A stretch of DNA of 64,000 bases from Cladocopium goreaui (Eukaryota; Sar; Dinophyceae; Suessiales; Symbiodiniaceae), in NCBI GenBank assembly GCA_947184155.2, contig CAMXCT020000491.1:311845-375844 (forward strand). Reading direction: 5' to 3'. The notes beneath the pieces are model-generated. The model was not told where the DNA came from and did no database searches. It saw nothing but the letters and a program-made list of their open reading frames with translations. Below, one piece after another: positions 10,771-22,362 of the stretch. A program made the position numbers and the translations under genes. The stretch's first letter is position 1. Each line of letters starts with the position of its first letter.

Positions 10771-11623
10771 CTAAATAGCCCTGGTGATGTCCTTACGATA
10801 TCGATCTATATTGTGAAACAGTGTCACATGGCAAGGCAATTGGACTATGATTCTGTGGTCGCCAGCTTTAGAACCACATTGGTTGCCGGAGAGGAACAAA
10901 ATGGCGTTTTTCGATTCAACAGTTCTGAGACAAATGCCAGGAGGTGGTGATCAAATTCCACTGAAATCTTCATGTTCATATTAATGAATAAAAGCCAAAC
11001 TTGATGAACTCCCAAAAAAGAATCAACACATATGCATTGAAGAAACAATCTTCGTCAGAGCGGGAATAAAAGTCAATCTCAACAACTGTGTTCAGCTGGT
11101 TTGGGCTTTGTAACCCCTATTCTGGCAAAAATCAAACACACACATAATATATTATACAGTTTGTGTTAAACTACTCATCCAGTTCTGTACATAATATCCA
11201 TCATTGTCTCTTCTTCCCATGAATATAAAATATACGTAATTATATATATATATAATCCTGGAGTAGATACAATATGAACATTTCAAAGCCCTCAAGAATG
11301 CGGAAAGATCTCTGAACTAACATTCCATATTCTATCTACTTCAGGATGACTTTATATGTGTATATATATATAATATACATTAATACTTATCCACTGTCTG
11401 GAAACAAAATTAAGTGATTCACCACGCTGACCGGATGATTCCCCCCAATCCTAACACTTATTGTTTTCAAATAGTGACATCGGGACATAAGGTCGTGATC
11501 AAATTCATCCAGATTCTCTACCCGTTTACCCAGTCTATATCCCCACTCTATCAATATTCTATCTGCATTCCAATTTGTCCCAGTATATCATAGTATATCT
11601 ACACCCATTATGTACCCATCCAG

Positions 11624-11778
11624 TTCGTTTTCGTCTCACCGAAGCACAGGCGAAGCGAAGCCGCAAAGGCCAGCGCGCCTTTGTCAAGGAGGAAAGCAGC
11701 TGTGCTCGCATGACACATCTCTCTTTCGCCTCGCCTGGCACCATGGCACCAGCTTCTTCGGTGGAACACAAAACATGA
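11624..11778 (+). CDS. Terminal exon island, basic protein
   Basis: Acceptor TACCCATCCAG, two bases, then 50 codons to TGA at 11776-11778, including RFRLTEAQAKRSRKGQRAF and a Ser/Ala tail. High codon-third GC in an AT-rich setting. Likely the C-terminus of an unrecognised protein. The antisense frame is also open but has a poorer composition. Confidence 0.5.
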
Positions 11779-11927
11779 AAGTTGAAATCAAAAACATACC
11801 CAAAATGGTACACGAAAAAATAGCTAATTGTGGAAAATCAGCATTTTCCTAACATCAACTATACATGGTCATTTTCAATAGCTATGTTGGGTTACCAGAG
11901 ACTCAACAGAAATTGACACCAGTATGG

Positions 11928-12180
11928 TCGCCGACAAAATTATGTAAAAACAAAACGTTCAACTTAGACAGGCGGCGCCTGCGTCCGATTTTTCCATAAT
12001 TAGATTTTTCCCCATAAGGGTTCAAAATATCCCGGAAGTGATCCGAACCTTTTTTTTCCATAATTCTTGGAGGTGGCCATTATTTCCATAATTGATTTTT
12101 CCTGTGAAATCAGGGGGCTAGGGCAGATTGACCGGTTCTTCCATAATTATTTTTTTCCATAATTAATGTTTGGGGCTCCA
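11928..12180. mobile_element. Diverged non-autonomous element related to the 12.5-kb MITE
   Basis: Left end TA-TGGTCGCCGACAAAATTATG resembles the terminal repeat of 12533-12674, and the shared internal block AGACAGGCGGCGCCTG is present at 11969. Several TTCCATAATTA units follow. No matching right end, so a degraded copy. Confidence 0.45.
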
Positions 12181-12302
12181 CCTGTTGGAAATGTCATGGA
12201 TCCACAATTCAAACCCGTTTTTTTTTGGGGTTATGAAAATATGTATGCAAATGCAAGTATGTAGTATCAACCCAATTGGTGGCTTGGCAAAGGGAAACAT
12301 CC

Positions 12303-12527
12303 AGATATTATGTACGTCAATGGCAGGCTTTAGGGGCATATACCAGATCTTTAGACACATATTTTCTATAATTCAATATTCTCCCTTAAAATGCATTCAA
12401 ATTGCGAACATCACATGATATTATGTATATCAATGGAAGACTTAGGGGCATATACCAGATCTTTAGACACATATTTTCTATAATTCAATATTCCCCCTTA
12501 AAATGCATTCAAATTGCGAATCGATGG
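12303..12527 (+). repeat. Tandem duplication, period ~113 bp
   Basis: Two adjacent copies of a segment containing AGGGGCATATACCAGATC and TTTAGACACATATTTTC, offset by 112-113 bp and nearly identical in the second half. The downstream copy abuts the MITE. Confidence 0.8.
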
Positions 12528-12532
12528 ACATA

Positions 12533-12674
12533 CAGTCACCGACAGAATTATGGAAAAAAAATAATTATGGAAACAATAATTATGGAAAAAAAAAGGTTCG
12601 TAACTTTTCTATCATAGACAGGCGGCGCCTGTAAATTGAAACGTTTTTTTTTTCCATAATTCTGTCGGTGACTG
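12533..12674. mobile_element. Mariner/Tc1-type MITE with TA target duplication
   Basis: A 142-bp element with perfect terminal inverted repeats of about 28 bp beginning CAGTCACCGACAGAATTATG, flanked by TA on each side (12531-12532 and 12675-12676). TA duplication and CAGT-type ends are typical of Tc1/mariner non-autonomous copies. No transposase within. Confidence 0.82.
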
Positions 12675-12676
12675 TA

Positions 12677-13764
12677 GATGCTATTGAACTAGACTTATAC
12701 ATGATATTACACGATTGAAGTTGAAAACCACTTGTTAATAAGAACCAAACACTGGATGGGTATAACTTATAACTTGGGATTATTATCCTAGATTAGAGAT
12801 AAATACAATATCCACTAGTCACTAGACACGATCCCATAAGTCCCAATAACTTTAAACAAATCCAAGTTACGAATGTGCACAAAAAAAAATTGGCATGTTT
12901 TGCCATTTGGGACTGAAACTCTGAATGAATGGGGCAGCAGTTTCCCAAAATTCCCTACTAAAACCTAGACGCCAAAAGTAAATTGTGCACAGCAGCTGCA
13001 GCACACCTGGGTTGAAGCACCAACAGTGATAGAAAACAAACATGATGGTTTAAGCATCAAGCTGGATTTAGCCAACAATACTTGGAACGCGACAAACAAT
13101 GATCAATGAAGGGATAGAAGCAACAACATATATAGTTCCGGCGATCACCATTTTGTGCATGGCTGGCCATTTCTGAAACTTGCAGCTGAAAGAACCCATA
13201 AAGATCTGAGGGTTTATATTAAAAATGGCTTGTTTACTAGCAAAAATGAACCAAAATCCAGGGGCCATATCCACATTCCGTGTCCTTATATAGTAGAAAA
13301 TCTGAAAATCTGGGTGTTTTGAGCACAGCAAACACAGCTGTTGCCAACAAGAGCGGTGTGATTTTTTCACCCCAAACTGGGTTATGTCAGCTATGTCATC
13401 CGAAAGAATCGCAGGGTCTCTGTGTATCTAAACAAACAGGGTAATGCATGTTGTATATAGACATACAATGATATAGATGATACATAGCAACCCCTAAGTT
13501 AAGATGCTGAAAAGTGATGGTGGTGAGAAATTTTATCTCTTACCGTAACTCTTGCCTAAGTATTGTTTCCAGGTTGCCAACACTTCTCTATCAACCTTTG
13601 GTGGTTGCTATAGATCTATAGATATGGGTCTGTCTAAAAAGGGGGTGTAGTCACCAAAATTGCATTACAAGATCATATGATCCACCAGAGACTTGAAGGG
13701 CAGCCTCTTTCCAGACAAACCCATATACACAACCATTAAAACAACGCTATAGGTGGCCATGCAC
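12677..13764. other. No gene seen
   Basis: AT-rich intron-like sequence. A 100-codon minus frame at 13068-13370 lacks codon-like composition and splice sites. Confidence 0.4.
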
Positions 13765-13822
13765 AGTCAAGTCCCAGTGGCATGCTGAGGTGATTTGTGC
13801 CACGAGACGCTCCATTGTCTTC
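13765..13822 (-). CDS. Exon island, 19 codons
   Basis: Acceptor CCCATTCAG, one base, then KTMERLVAQITSACHWDLT and donor ACT|GTGCAT. Phase does not match the 14634 exon directly. Function unknown. Confidence 0.42.
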
Positions 13823-14633
13823 CTGAATGGGCGAATTTCCATGGGCTAGGCGGGAAAATTGAGGAGTTAGCGTCTGGACAAATGAGAATATATGGGAATC
13901 ATTCCCTAAGCTGACTTGAAGCGTTGCAAGAGAAATAATGTAGTATGGGAATTTGATAAGAAGTCATATACTTAGTGGTTCCACCCAAATAGTAAGAGGG
14001 TTAGCGCACCCTGGTGACATAACTGGACGAAGCCTACTATTACCCTACTTTAAGACTTACAAGTGGAATGAACTAGCCCACTCACAAAGTGGGGTGAGCC
14101 ACCATCAGTGAGGCAAAAGGCTGTAAAATAACAGTGCTCATCATATTCCCCCATGTTAGATATTCCCCATTGTAAGAACAACACATTGGCTCAACCATGA
14201 AATACCCAATGATATATGTGAACATGCTATGAAATATCCATGTAATATATAATCAATGGGTAAAACCATGAAATATATTCACATGTGGTCTAGCCAATGA
14301 CATGAACCATCCCCCAATTACCCAAGGACTTGCCAGAGATTGTCACAGGACCTAGAATGACCAGTGTCCGTACCATTGAAGTGAACTTGTCATTTGATTG
14401 GTGATTAGCCATGGAGCAGTGTTGTGAATTATAGAATAAATGGAACTCAAGTAGCAATATGTATATATAATACATGATTGAAAGGCAACATCTGGAGTTC
14501 ACCATGACCCAAAACCGCCATGAGGGGAACATGAGGTTTAAACCACTGGACTTTAGGGTATCCTGTTTTGAAATTACCCCTGATCTTGGTTTTGGCTGAA
14601 GTCTTTCCCAAAAAATAACTTGCACTAAATTAC
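13823..14633. other. No gene seen
   Basis: AT-rich; contains a direct near-repeat of a CAATGATATATGTGAACATG-like segment around 14205-14300. No exon recognised. Confidence 0.35.
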
Positions 14634-14732
14634 CCTTCCCTTTCCAAACACAACAATCCTGAAGGTGTAACCAATGGTGAATCAGAAGATCCAGATGAGC
14701 ATTGTTCAAAACCCGCAACATTATTTCATCTA
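14634..14732 (-). CDS. Exon island, Leu/His-rich helix
   Basis: Acceptor ACAAAGCAG, two bases, 32 codons including DEIMLRVLNNAHLDLLIHHW then CCVWKGK, donor GAAGG|GTAATT. Amphipathic Leu pattern looks like a genuine helix. The longer minus frame around it is intron read-through. Confidence 0.58.
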
Positions 14733-15412
14733 CTGCTTTGTTAGGAACGGGATTCCCAGAATGGATGATGATAATCCCCAATATATAGGGGTTCCAAAAA
14801 AAATAGAAACAGCTTTTCCAGGATGTTACAAGTGCGATTTCCACAATGAAAGCAGGTGTCCACGAACCAATCTTCAACCAACAGGGGTCAACCAGCAGCC
14901 ACTGCTCAGATGTTGCCTCACTGGCATTATTCAGGGATAGTATGAACTAATCATAATCGCAAGTAACTAGGGATAGGAATTGATGAATAACACCTTTCTT
15001 TAATCATCAAGTGGGAATACGAACAAATATTTGGATATATTTGTTTATCATTATATCATATCCAATTATTATGGTCAATGAGGTAAACCAAATGCCATCG
15101 ACCATCCCCAATTGGGGTTTATGAAATTTGCTATATATACCTTTTTTGGCATTATGTATCATGACCCCAAATGGTTGCTTCCTGGGACGGTTTACTATTC
15201 CCTTTCCCACATGATTGATGTCCGCAGTGCTGGATCAAAGGACATTCAGGAGCCAGCTCTGATCAGCACATGTTTTAAAACCATGGCAAACCCAGGAGAT
15301 TTTTTTCTGATTTTCCCACCAAATCGCCCCATGTTTGTTGGGACTCAGCCTTTCATTCACCATCGTTGGTCAACCGTTGGTCACGGTCATGATACAGTTG
15401 TGATATGAAAAG
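14733..15412. other. Largely non-coding
   Basis: One possible plus island near 15231-15300 (GSKDIQEPALISTCFKTMAN after a GTCCGCAG acceptor) without a clear donor; otherwise nothing. Confidence 0.3.
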
Positions 15413-15550
15413 CCGTCTGCACCGCATGCAAATGCTTCAAATCAGCAGCCCAACCTGGATCTACCTGCTCCACGATGCCCTCAAACCACACTACGGCGCA
15501 CAACAGGGGCCGGGTGCCACCATCCACTATCTCCACCTATCTTCCTCAAG
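15413..15550 (+). CDS. Exon island, 45 codons
   Basis: Acceptor ATGAAAAG, one base, then RLHRMQMLQISSPTWIYLLH and an HLHLSSS-type end, to donor TCAAG|GTTTGA. GC-rich codon thirds and a frame-consistent 138-bp length. If not spliced the frame stops at 15576. It faces the minus exon at 15642, so two genes probably converge here. Confidence 0.58.
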
Positions 15551-15641
15551 GTTTGATCTGAATAATCCATAACCAATCAAACAAAATCCATCCAAATCCA
15601 CCAAAATTAAGAAGCAATCATCCAAAATCATCCAAATCCAT

Positions 15642-15787
15642 TCAAGAATCCCCCAAAACATCCAAGTGCCAGTGGCAATTTTCCCTCCCCCGGAAGTGGC
15701 TCAACCAGGCGTCGTCAGCCGTCCACTTGGCACTGGCTTGAATCGGTCCTCCACGGCAAAGGGCCTCAGGGCTTGCCAGGAAAGTCA
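15642..15787 (-). CDS. Terminal exon island, Trp/His/Cys-rich
   Basis: Acceptor GAAACTCAG, two bases, then 47 codons ending in TGA at 15642-15644. Contains SAKWTADDAWLSHFRGRENC and HWHLD. The plus strand is open too (KCQWQFSLPRKWLNQ), but the minus frame has the better acceptor and composition. Confidence 0.5.
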
Positions 15788-15853
15788 CTGAGTTTCAACA
15801 TTGCGTGAGAACTGGGGGTTTTACCGGCTAAAATGATGATCTAATCAAACAAG

Positions 15854-15990
15854 TATCTATCTATCTATCTATCTATCTAATTAATCTATCTATCTATCTA
15901 TCTACCTATCTATCTATCTATCTATCTATCGATCGATCGATCGATCTATCTATCTATCTATCTATCTATCTAATCTATCTATATAGATAG
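15854..15990. repeat. TCTA/ATCG microsatellite
   Basis: About 30 tetramers, mostly TCTA, with an internal GATC block and a short inverted TATAGATAGATGA end. Confidence 0.95.
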
Positions 15991-16814
15991 ATGATTTTAC
16001 GTGGCAAACATTTGCAAACATGGTAATTTAATCAACAAAAAGTTTGGAATTCCAAGCAAAACACTGTGATTCAATTAACAACAATATTTACAGTACATGG
16101 CAAACATGGTGATTGAATCAACCAAAACAACGGATTTACTTTTATTGATTCTGCTGCTCAAAAGATTATTGGCCACCATCAGTCCCTGTTGTAAAATCCT
16201 TATTGTTGTAGGCTGTTGTCGTGGCTAATGGATGCTAATGGCAGATACCTTTCAAAGGAAACCACTCGTTTTTTGCTCCTTTAGTGTGTTAAGTAAAGAC
16301 ATTTTTTCCCCTCCCCTGCACCAGTCGGTCTACCTAGTTGTTGTTTTGCCTTCATCAGACCTACGAATCTCTGAGGCTGCCTTTTTTTCAACAACTGCCA
16401 TGGCAAAGCATGGACAATCTCGGATTCGCCACAGATTCCCGTTTAAAGAACTATCGTCAGTCTATCTATATTCCCTTTGCTTAAAATAGCAATCACACAG
16501 TACATCTGTCGCATTCACATAATCTAACAACTACCATTCACCATTACTCACAAATATTCCCCGGGTAAAAGCGGGTTAAACCGAATTTCACCAAGCAGCC
16601 AGCAGAATCATATCAAACATCCATCTGTATCAAACATCTCAACTGATATTTGCAAGGCGGGGCCTCCTAGACAGCTGAGTTGGTTTGCAACTTGATTAAG
16701 TAGGCTTATGGGATATGACTTAATATAACTATATCGTAACTACAGTTAGTTTCTAGTTAGTTGATGAAGTTCATGAAGCAACTAATATACAAACATCACT
16801 GGCACCCAGAAAAT
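15991..16814. other. Mostly non-coding
   Basis: AT-rich. A weak minus island at about 16360-16400 (AVVEKKAASEIR, after GCCATGGCAG, possible donor GTAG|GTCTGA) is the only candidate. Confidence 0.3.
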
Positions 16815-16954
16815 TCAGCAGCACCGGGGTCCTGAGGCCTCCTGCTCCATGGCCCAACATGCCTTGGCCGCCGTGTCATTCAGCCAGCGGAGCAGCATTT
16901 TCGCGCCCTCGTCCGGCAAGGCATACCGGTGGCACGGGGGATTCTTGCCCTGGC
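16815..16954 (-). CDS. Terminal exon of the 17-27 kb minus-strand gene
   Basis: GC-rich island with acceptor at GCCGAG (16954) or CCAG (16949), then GKNPPCHRYALPDEGAKML, LLRWLNDTAAKACWAMEQE and a Cys-Cys C-terminus, stop TGA at 16815-16817. A clear composition change from the AT-rich upstream sequence. It closes the series of minus exons above it. Protein family not recognised. Confidence 0.62.
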
Positions 16955-17377
16955 CTCGGCGAAGATTAGGGAAGAGAGTGGTCGAAAAGTGAGGAAAACA
17001 ATGGAGAAAACCATGGAGAAGGCATGATAAAAGTTGACCAACATGGGTACAAATGGTTAAAATGGTGGGTTTATCCAGCAGTGGCGGCGATTTCATCCGC
17101 TCAAAATGTGGTTTCCTCAGCAAAGATGGTGATAAACCACAATGTTGGTTTAAGTGCGAAGACAAGAAATCGTGTGGTTGGTCATGGCATATCATTCTTG
17201 TTGGTTGATCTGCAGGTGTGATCTGCAGGTGTGATATGCAGTTGGGCTGGCTATTTATCATATGATCATATGTTACAAAGACTTCGTTGTTGCTGATCAT
17301 CCACATCACAAATCCTCGGTATGGGTGGAATGGAGGTGTTGAGCAATGAATACCGTCATTTGCTGTTTCAAATCTGC

Positions 17378-17588
17378 CTTGCATAGCGCGTTGGACGCCT
17401 CGCCCCGTAACCAACCATACTAACCAGTCCCTTGGCGCGATATCAACGCCTATGAAAACATGTTGAACTCCCAAAATGGCCACGGACTCATCCATTCGCA
17501 AGGTATTAGTGGTGGACGATTTGCCACTGTTGTTGTTTTGCAGCTTCATCCCCCATTTTTTGCTGGATCGTGCCCCCCGTCTTACCAC
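17378..17588 (-). CDS. Exon island, ~70 codons
   Basis: Open minus frame with SSKKWGMKLQNNNSGKSS, VHVF/IGVDIAPRDWLVWLV and GVQRAMQ, ending at a GC-type donor (CAAG|GCAGAT). Upstream boundary unclear; no ATG at the frame's start, so an acceptor lies inside. Function unknown. Confidence 0.42.
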
Positions 17589-17671
17589 TTCGATCAGCGT
17601 TTGTTGGTTCTATTCCTCTTGTAGTTGCTATACTCCGTACACAGATCTAGTATAAACCAAACACATGAAAC

Positions 17672-17745
17672 CCCGCCGAAAGAGCACCACATCATTGAGC
17701 CTGTCTAACCAGCGATATTGAAAGTTGGCCCACCAAGAAGTGGGG
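17672..17745 (-). CDS. Exon island, aromatic-rich
   Basis: Acceptor TTGTTTACAG, one base, 24 codons (PTSWWANFQYRWLDRLNDVV then LFRR), donor GGCGG|GTTTCA-like. The 74-bp length agrees with the frame. Part of the same minus-strand series. Confidence 0.55.
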
Positions 17746-18099
17746 CTGTAAACAATCCCTTGCTGCGAAAAGCTCCCCCAATAGGAATGGTCAACGATGG
17801 TTTTTTGTTTGAGTTGAAACCAACAATCATGCAAAAAAACTCAAAGAACAACGTCAACAGTTGTGTGATGTCTCAACTTTTTTCATGACTGGTTTGTATT
17901 TCTTGATATTTTTCGGATCCAAATAGTCTTTACACCTGTTTCTGTGGCAGCTTATTCATGAACTCCAGAAAAAAGGTCTATGTTCAAACCCAAAGCCTTT
18001 GGATTTAATCTTTAGTTCCTACTGTATATGATGCTGTATATGTAAAAAAAAACAGATTTCCCCAAAGATTTCTAAGACCTCTCGAGACCTGGATCTAAC

Positions 18100-18180
18100 C
18101 CAGTGGCCATACTCCTTCTCCGCACTCTTGTCAGCCAACACATCTTGGAGTAGCTGAACCAGAGCACGCACGGAGTCAAC
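18100..18180 (-). CDS. Exon island, 27 codons, phase 0-0
   Basis: Acceptor ACATACCCCAG, VDSVRALVQLLQDVLADKSA then EKEYGHW, donor CACTGG|GTTAGA. Exactly 81 bp. Strong helix with heptad-like Leu/Val. Among the clearest exons in the window; family unknown. Confidence 0.65.
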
Positions 18181-18867
18181 CTGGGGTATGTTGTGAATAA
18201 CATGATACAGAAAGGGGGTTGTCTCTTCATGAAAACAGGGCTGAACCTTCATACACCGATCATTACAAGGAATCCCATCCTGCTGGGAAGACCAGGGGCC
18301 CCTGGTCCCCCAGGCAACTTGACCATGTTGCACATATCAAGTTGGTTATATATTCCCTTCATATACAATTATATCCCATCATATTGGTTGAATTCCCTAT
18401 GTTGCTTAACATCTCCCCTATTTTAGTTGGCCAAATCCCTAATGTTCACCGGCAAAAATCATCATTCTGACCTAAATCCCTTTCTGTCCCGTATCAAATC
18501 ACCACGAGTTACTGGATAACGCACAAATTGTTTTGCTTCTTGACCCCCCTGCCAATCCATTTATAGATGATTTCCCCATTAAAACCTTTGATCGCCACAT
18601 TTGATTGCCGGAGGGTATATGATCCCCTAAATCCAGTTGTGAATCATTATTTCCTGATGATCATTGCCAGAAGTTAGGCGCACACATGTTTAAGGACCAA
18701 TCCACATCCATCATTCATTGATTAATTCACATTGTTTTTGCATTGGTGAAATCCCAATTGTTGATTTCAATCCCGAAAGTTCCAGTTCCAAATCCCCACA
18801 TCATTGTTGGATGTTCCATTAAAACCCCATTAAAACACTTTTTTTCTTTGGTAAATTGGTCCATACG

Positions 18868-18936
18868 CCGTAAAACCCATCGCCTGATAGTCGTAGGCCA
18901 CGTCCAGCAGGTCTTTTGCTGCATCCCCTCCGTTGC
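18868..18936 (-). CDS. Exon island, 19-22 codons
   Basis: Acceptor AATCCAGCAG, two bases, then NGGDAAKDLLDVAYDYQAMG. With a GT donor it ends at 18877; with a GC-type donor (TTTACG|GCGTAT) it ends near 18868 in phase 0, which is what the 18100-18180 exon needs. Its start phase matches the end of 20294-20383. Confidence 0.62.
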
Positions 18937-19376
18937 CTGCTGGATTTCACCACCAAATGGGGAGATTCATCAAGAACAAAACATGCAGGCAGAGGAAGTT
19001 GGATCAACATTTGGATTTCACCACCCAGCTAGTGGAATATGGGATTTAATCTGATATAATATATATATATTACAACCAAGCTAGTGTGTTCAAAATGCTC
19101 CAATTACCATCATGGTTGTTCAGGTCAACCCACCATGACGGAAATCAACCATGACTTGGTGGAAGATCACCAATTCATTGATGAGTTCCCCTTTAAACCT
19201 CCATTCAGTTCGGGGATTTTCCACCTTGTGATGTTTGATGACACTGGAGGGTCATTATTCACCATTATTCACGGATCATTGGTAAAACACTATTTATGCA
19301 ATAATAGACCCGTTTGCTTCTATCCCGTGATTCTTGGTGACATCTGAAATTCACCATGTAACTTCTCTGGTTTCAG

Positions 19377-19460
19377 TTTCTGAGGCCCGGAATCTGGAAG
19401 ATGGGCTGCTGAGAGACCCACAAAGATGCGTTGAACATTCTGAAACAGTGGGAAGTATGG
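19377..19460 (+). CDS. Exon island (plus), 27 codons
   Basis: Acceptor TCTGGTTTCAG, two bases, SEARNLEDGLLRDPQRCVEH then SETVGSM, donor ATGG|GTGAAG. It sits inside an apparent minus-strand intron, so either a nested gene or a misread strand. Composition favours plus. Confidence 0.5.
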
Positions 19461-19592
19461 GTGAAGGTTCTACAAACCCATTCAACTCTAGGGAGTATCT
19501 GTATATCTTTCGCCATTAGTCAAAAACGGTACCGTATAGCAAGATCCAAAAACACACAAAGTACACTTGTCATCTGACTAACAGAATGATCA

Positions 19593-19845
19593 ACGAACCC
19601 TCTCTCTCTCTCTATCTCTCTATCTCTCTGTCTCTCTATCTATCTATCTATCTTTCTATCTATCTATCTATCTATCCATCTATCTATCTATCTATCTATC
19701 TATCCATCTATCCATCAATCTATCTATCTTCCTATCTATCTATCTATCTATCTATCTATTTATCCATCTATCCATCTATCCATCTATCCATCTATCCATC
19801 TATCCATCAATCCATCAATCCATCCACCTATCGATCTAATTATAT
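19593..19845. repeat. TCTC/TCTA/TCCA microsatellite
   Basis: 250 bp of pyrimidine tetramers passing from TCTC through TCTA to TCCA/ATCA. The Ser/Tyr/Leu ORF is an artefact. Confidence 0.95.
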
Positions 19846-20293
19846 ACTATTTTGCTACATATAAATATGTACATATGCATACAGTATATGGTTACGATAC
19901 AAAGAAACCAGCAGAAACCTATGGCTTGAGGGGTTTAGTTCCTGCAAGTGTTCCGGCCAGCAAATGTCACCAGGTCACAAAGTGGGGCACCCCTTTTACG
20001 GCCAAATTGGTAACTTGGTGAAGTAGGGATTATGAAAGATATAACTAGAGTTCATGTGGGTTAGAAACCAAATAAACCAACTTATAACTAGGGCAACCCA
20101 CCTTGAGCATGGATGATGTTTACAAAACTAGTTTCATCACACACACACATACACTATATATATATATATATACCAAAGTTTGCCGATCAATTTGTCTGAC
20201 CCGAACTGGCAAACAATTCACTCATCTTCATAAACCACAATAATTCCCCATACTGAAATAGAGAGATTTGGAGACAGTCACCACTACATTCAC

Positions 20294-20383
20294 CTGGTGA
20301 CGTCGCAACGGGAGGGGGTTTTGGATCATCCCACTGAACTGGCTCCCGTATCCTGTACTGGTACAGGTCGCCAGGTGACCGGA
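20294..20383 (-). CDS. Exon island, Pro/Trp-rich
   Basis: Acceptor TGCATAGTCAG, two bases, then SPGDLYQYRIREPVQWDD and KPPPVATSP, donor CCAG|GTGAAT. 90 bp, leaving one base that completes a Gly codon with the 18868-18936 exon. An alternative frame is also open, but this one looks like protein. Confidence 0.6.
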
Positions 20384-20591
20384 CTGACTATGCAGGGTAA
20401 TTATAAGAAGTTAATATCACTACCCTGGATGATCTTCTAATTATGGCTCGAATTAGTGACCTATAGCGATCTTTGTGCTACTCATCATTGGGGGATCCCA
20501 AACAAGCAACATCTACGAATGAAATAAGCTAGAAGTGCAACCTACGGGGCTAATACTGGCCAACTGGGACGTACCTAGTACGTATGGTCAC

Positions 20592-20681
20592 CAAAAGTAT
20601 CCCTCATATGGCTTTAGATCAAAGCCCTCGAATTCCGGTTCCTGGTTTTGCGAATCTTCATCCACCCACTCATATGATTTT
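20592..20681 (-). CDS. Exon island, acidic
   Basis: Acceptor GGCTATTTCGCAG, one base, KSYEWVDEDSQNQEPEFEGF then DLKPYEGYF, donor TTTTG|GTGACC. Strongly acidic. Phases with the exons on either side do not fit exactly, so another exon or an alternative site may lie between. Confidence 0.52.
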
Positions 20682-20995
20682 CTGCGAAATAGCCTACCCG
20701 AAGCTCCCATGGTTCATAATCATATTTCCCAATAAAGTTGCCACATCACGGGGATTCTCCATTTTCAAACACACCCGTACGGCTCAAAATGATCAACTTT
20801 ACAAAATGGATGGTTGATACAACAGCTGAGTGGGTTGATTCATGCCCGAATTGCTTGCCCTACACCTACATGTTCAACAAAACTAATATAATACGTGTCT
20901 CAACCAAGTTTAACACCATTTATTGGTCAAATCACCGGTTGGATTCCCATTTTTGGCTTTTAAATCGCCATAGCGACTCCCAAATACTCGCTAAC

Positions 20996-21086
20996 CTGCT
21001 CAACCCCTGCCTCCATTTTGCCAAGCATTCTGGCCCTGGCCCCAAGCCTCGCGAACACATGTGGATTTTTGCCAATCATTGTGGAT
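20996..21086 (-). CDS. Exon island, 30 codons
   Basis: Acceptor ATCATGCTAG, one base, then STMIGKNPHVFARLGARARM and LGKMEAGVEQ, donor GAGCAG|GTTAGC. 91 bp agrees with the frame. Its start phase matches the end of the 21586-21653 exon. Confidence 0.65.
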
Positions 21087-21585
21087 CTAGCATGATGTAG
21101 CCATCAAAAATGAGGCTGTACTCAGCAAACGTGTGGATTTAGTAGGCAATTATGTGGATTTAGCGAGCAATCATGTGGAGTTCGACAGCAAAAATGTGGA
21201 TCCCCTTGGCAACGTCTGCCATCATCATGGCTACGAATCAACATTCACGACCCTAGAACACTCTCCTTCAGACTTGTCATTGTTCTAAACGTTCAACTTT
21301 TCGTGTGCCTTAAGGATTTTGACCCACATACAGGTGTGTCGGAAAAATAGGTTTATCCCCCAAATGCTGTGAAAACGTGTCAAATTTTTGGGTACCTTAT
21401 TTTCAGATAAGACCCATGAAGTGGTAATATGCAGTTTTTTTTGACTGAATATATTACCTGAAAATTTTGACATTGGTGTTTCAATCCTGGGATGACGATG
21501 ATATAACAAAAAATAGGGAACAAGGATACAACTGCAAGAAACAGATATATAATATATCACGTATAAACCGGGAGAATGGGTATAC

Positions 21586-21653
21586 CTAGGGATACCACCA
21601 ATGATGCTGGCAATCATTGTGTGTGGCTCAACGGCAGCGTTTGCTGCCCACTG
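21586..21653 (-). CDS. Exon island, 22 codons
   Basis: Acceptor AGTCAACAG, QWAANAAVEPHTMIASIIGG then IP, donor CCTAG|GTATAC. Phase 0 start fits the 22295-22362 exon; two spare bases at the end complete an Arg codon with the next exon. Confidence 0.6.
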
Positions 21654-22235
21654 CTGTTGACTCGGGGAATGACTATATGCCTGCAATCTCAGCATGATAT
21701 AAGTACTTCACGATCAAGGTGAGGAACGATGCTCTTCTGGGAGAACTTGTTGCTTTGAAGTCGGTCATATAGTTCACCATGGTCCACGATTCCACACCAC
21801 TTTTACATTCATCCCAAACCAGCATTGAATGTATGAGCAAAAGACATCCATGAATCATATCCCTTGAGTCATTTCTTGCTTCATCAATAATAGTGGATGC
21901 AAAGCATAGGATACAGAGAGTTGGGTCGTATATCTGTATATCTATCAATCTCTATATACATGTCTGTAAATATATATATATATGTATATATATATTATAT
22001 TTAGATAGATACCACCCTGGTTTCACTCAAACAAACAACCATGAAGCTTACACCGATGCTAGCTATTCCTCGGTTATCCGGCATATATCTTCTATAGATA
22101 TGAAAAGGTTGTTCTTGGTCAATCAGAATTGTACTAGAATTATCATCTTAAGTAGGTTTGAACATGTCACCTACAACAAGATGCAATTGTTGTCATCTCA
22201 CATGTATATATAATTATATAGTAATAATTATAATG

Positions 22236-22292
22236 ATACTAATGATAATGATGATGGTGATGATGATGATGATGATGATAATGATAATACAC
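22236..22292. repeat. ATG/ATA trinucleotide tract
   Basis: Short TGATGATGATAAT-type repeat immediately before the next exon's donor. Confidence 0.85.
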
Positions 22293-22294
22293 AC

Positions 22295-22362
22295 CCTGTA
22301 TTTCTCGGTCATGCCATCCCTGGCTGCAGCTTCAAACAGGGCAACACCAATTGGACAGAAAA
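22295..22362 (-). CDS. Exon island, 22 codons
   Basis: Acceptor TTTTTTGAAG, two bases, FCPIGVALFEAAARDGMTEK then YR, donor CAGG|GTGTGT. Ends in phase 0. Protein-like Ala/Glu helix; no family identified. Confidence 0.62.

Larger units (their letters stand above)
18937..20293. other. Minus-strand intron containing other features
   Basis: Between two in-phase minus exons. Contains a plus exon island (19377-19460), a microsatellite, a foldback-family relic at 19210-19245, and a weak plus island at 19909-19977 (YGLRGLVPASVPASKCHQ before GTCACA). Confidence 0.4.
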
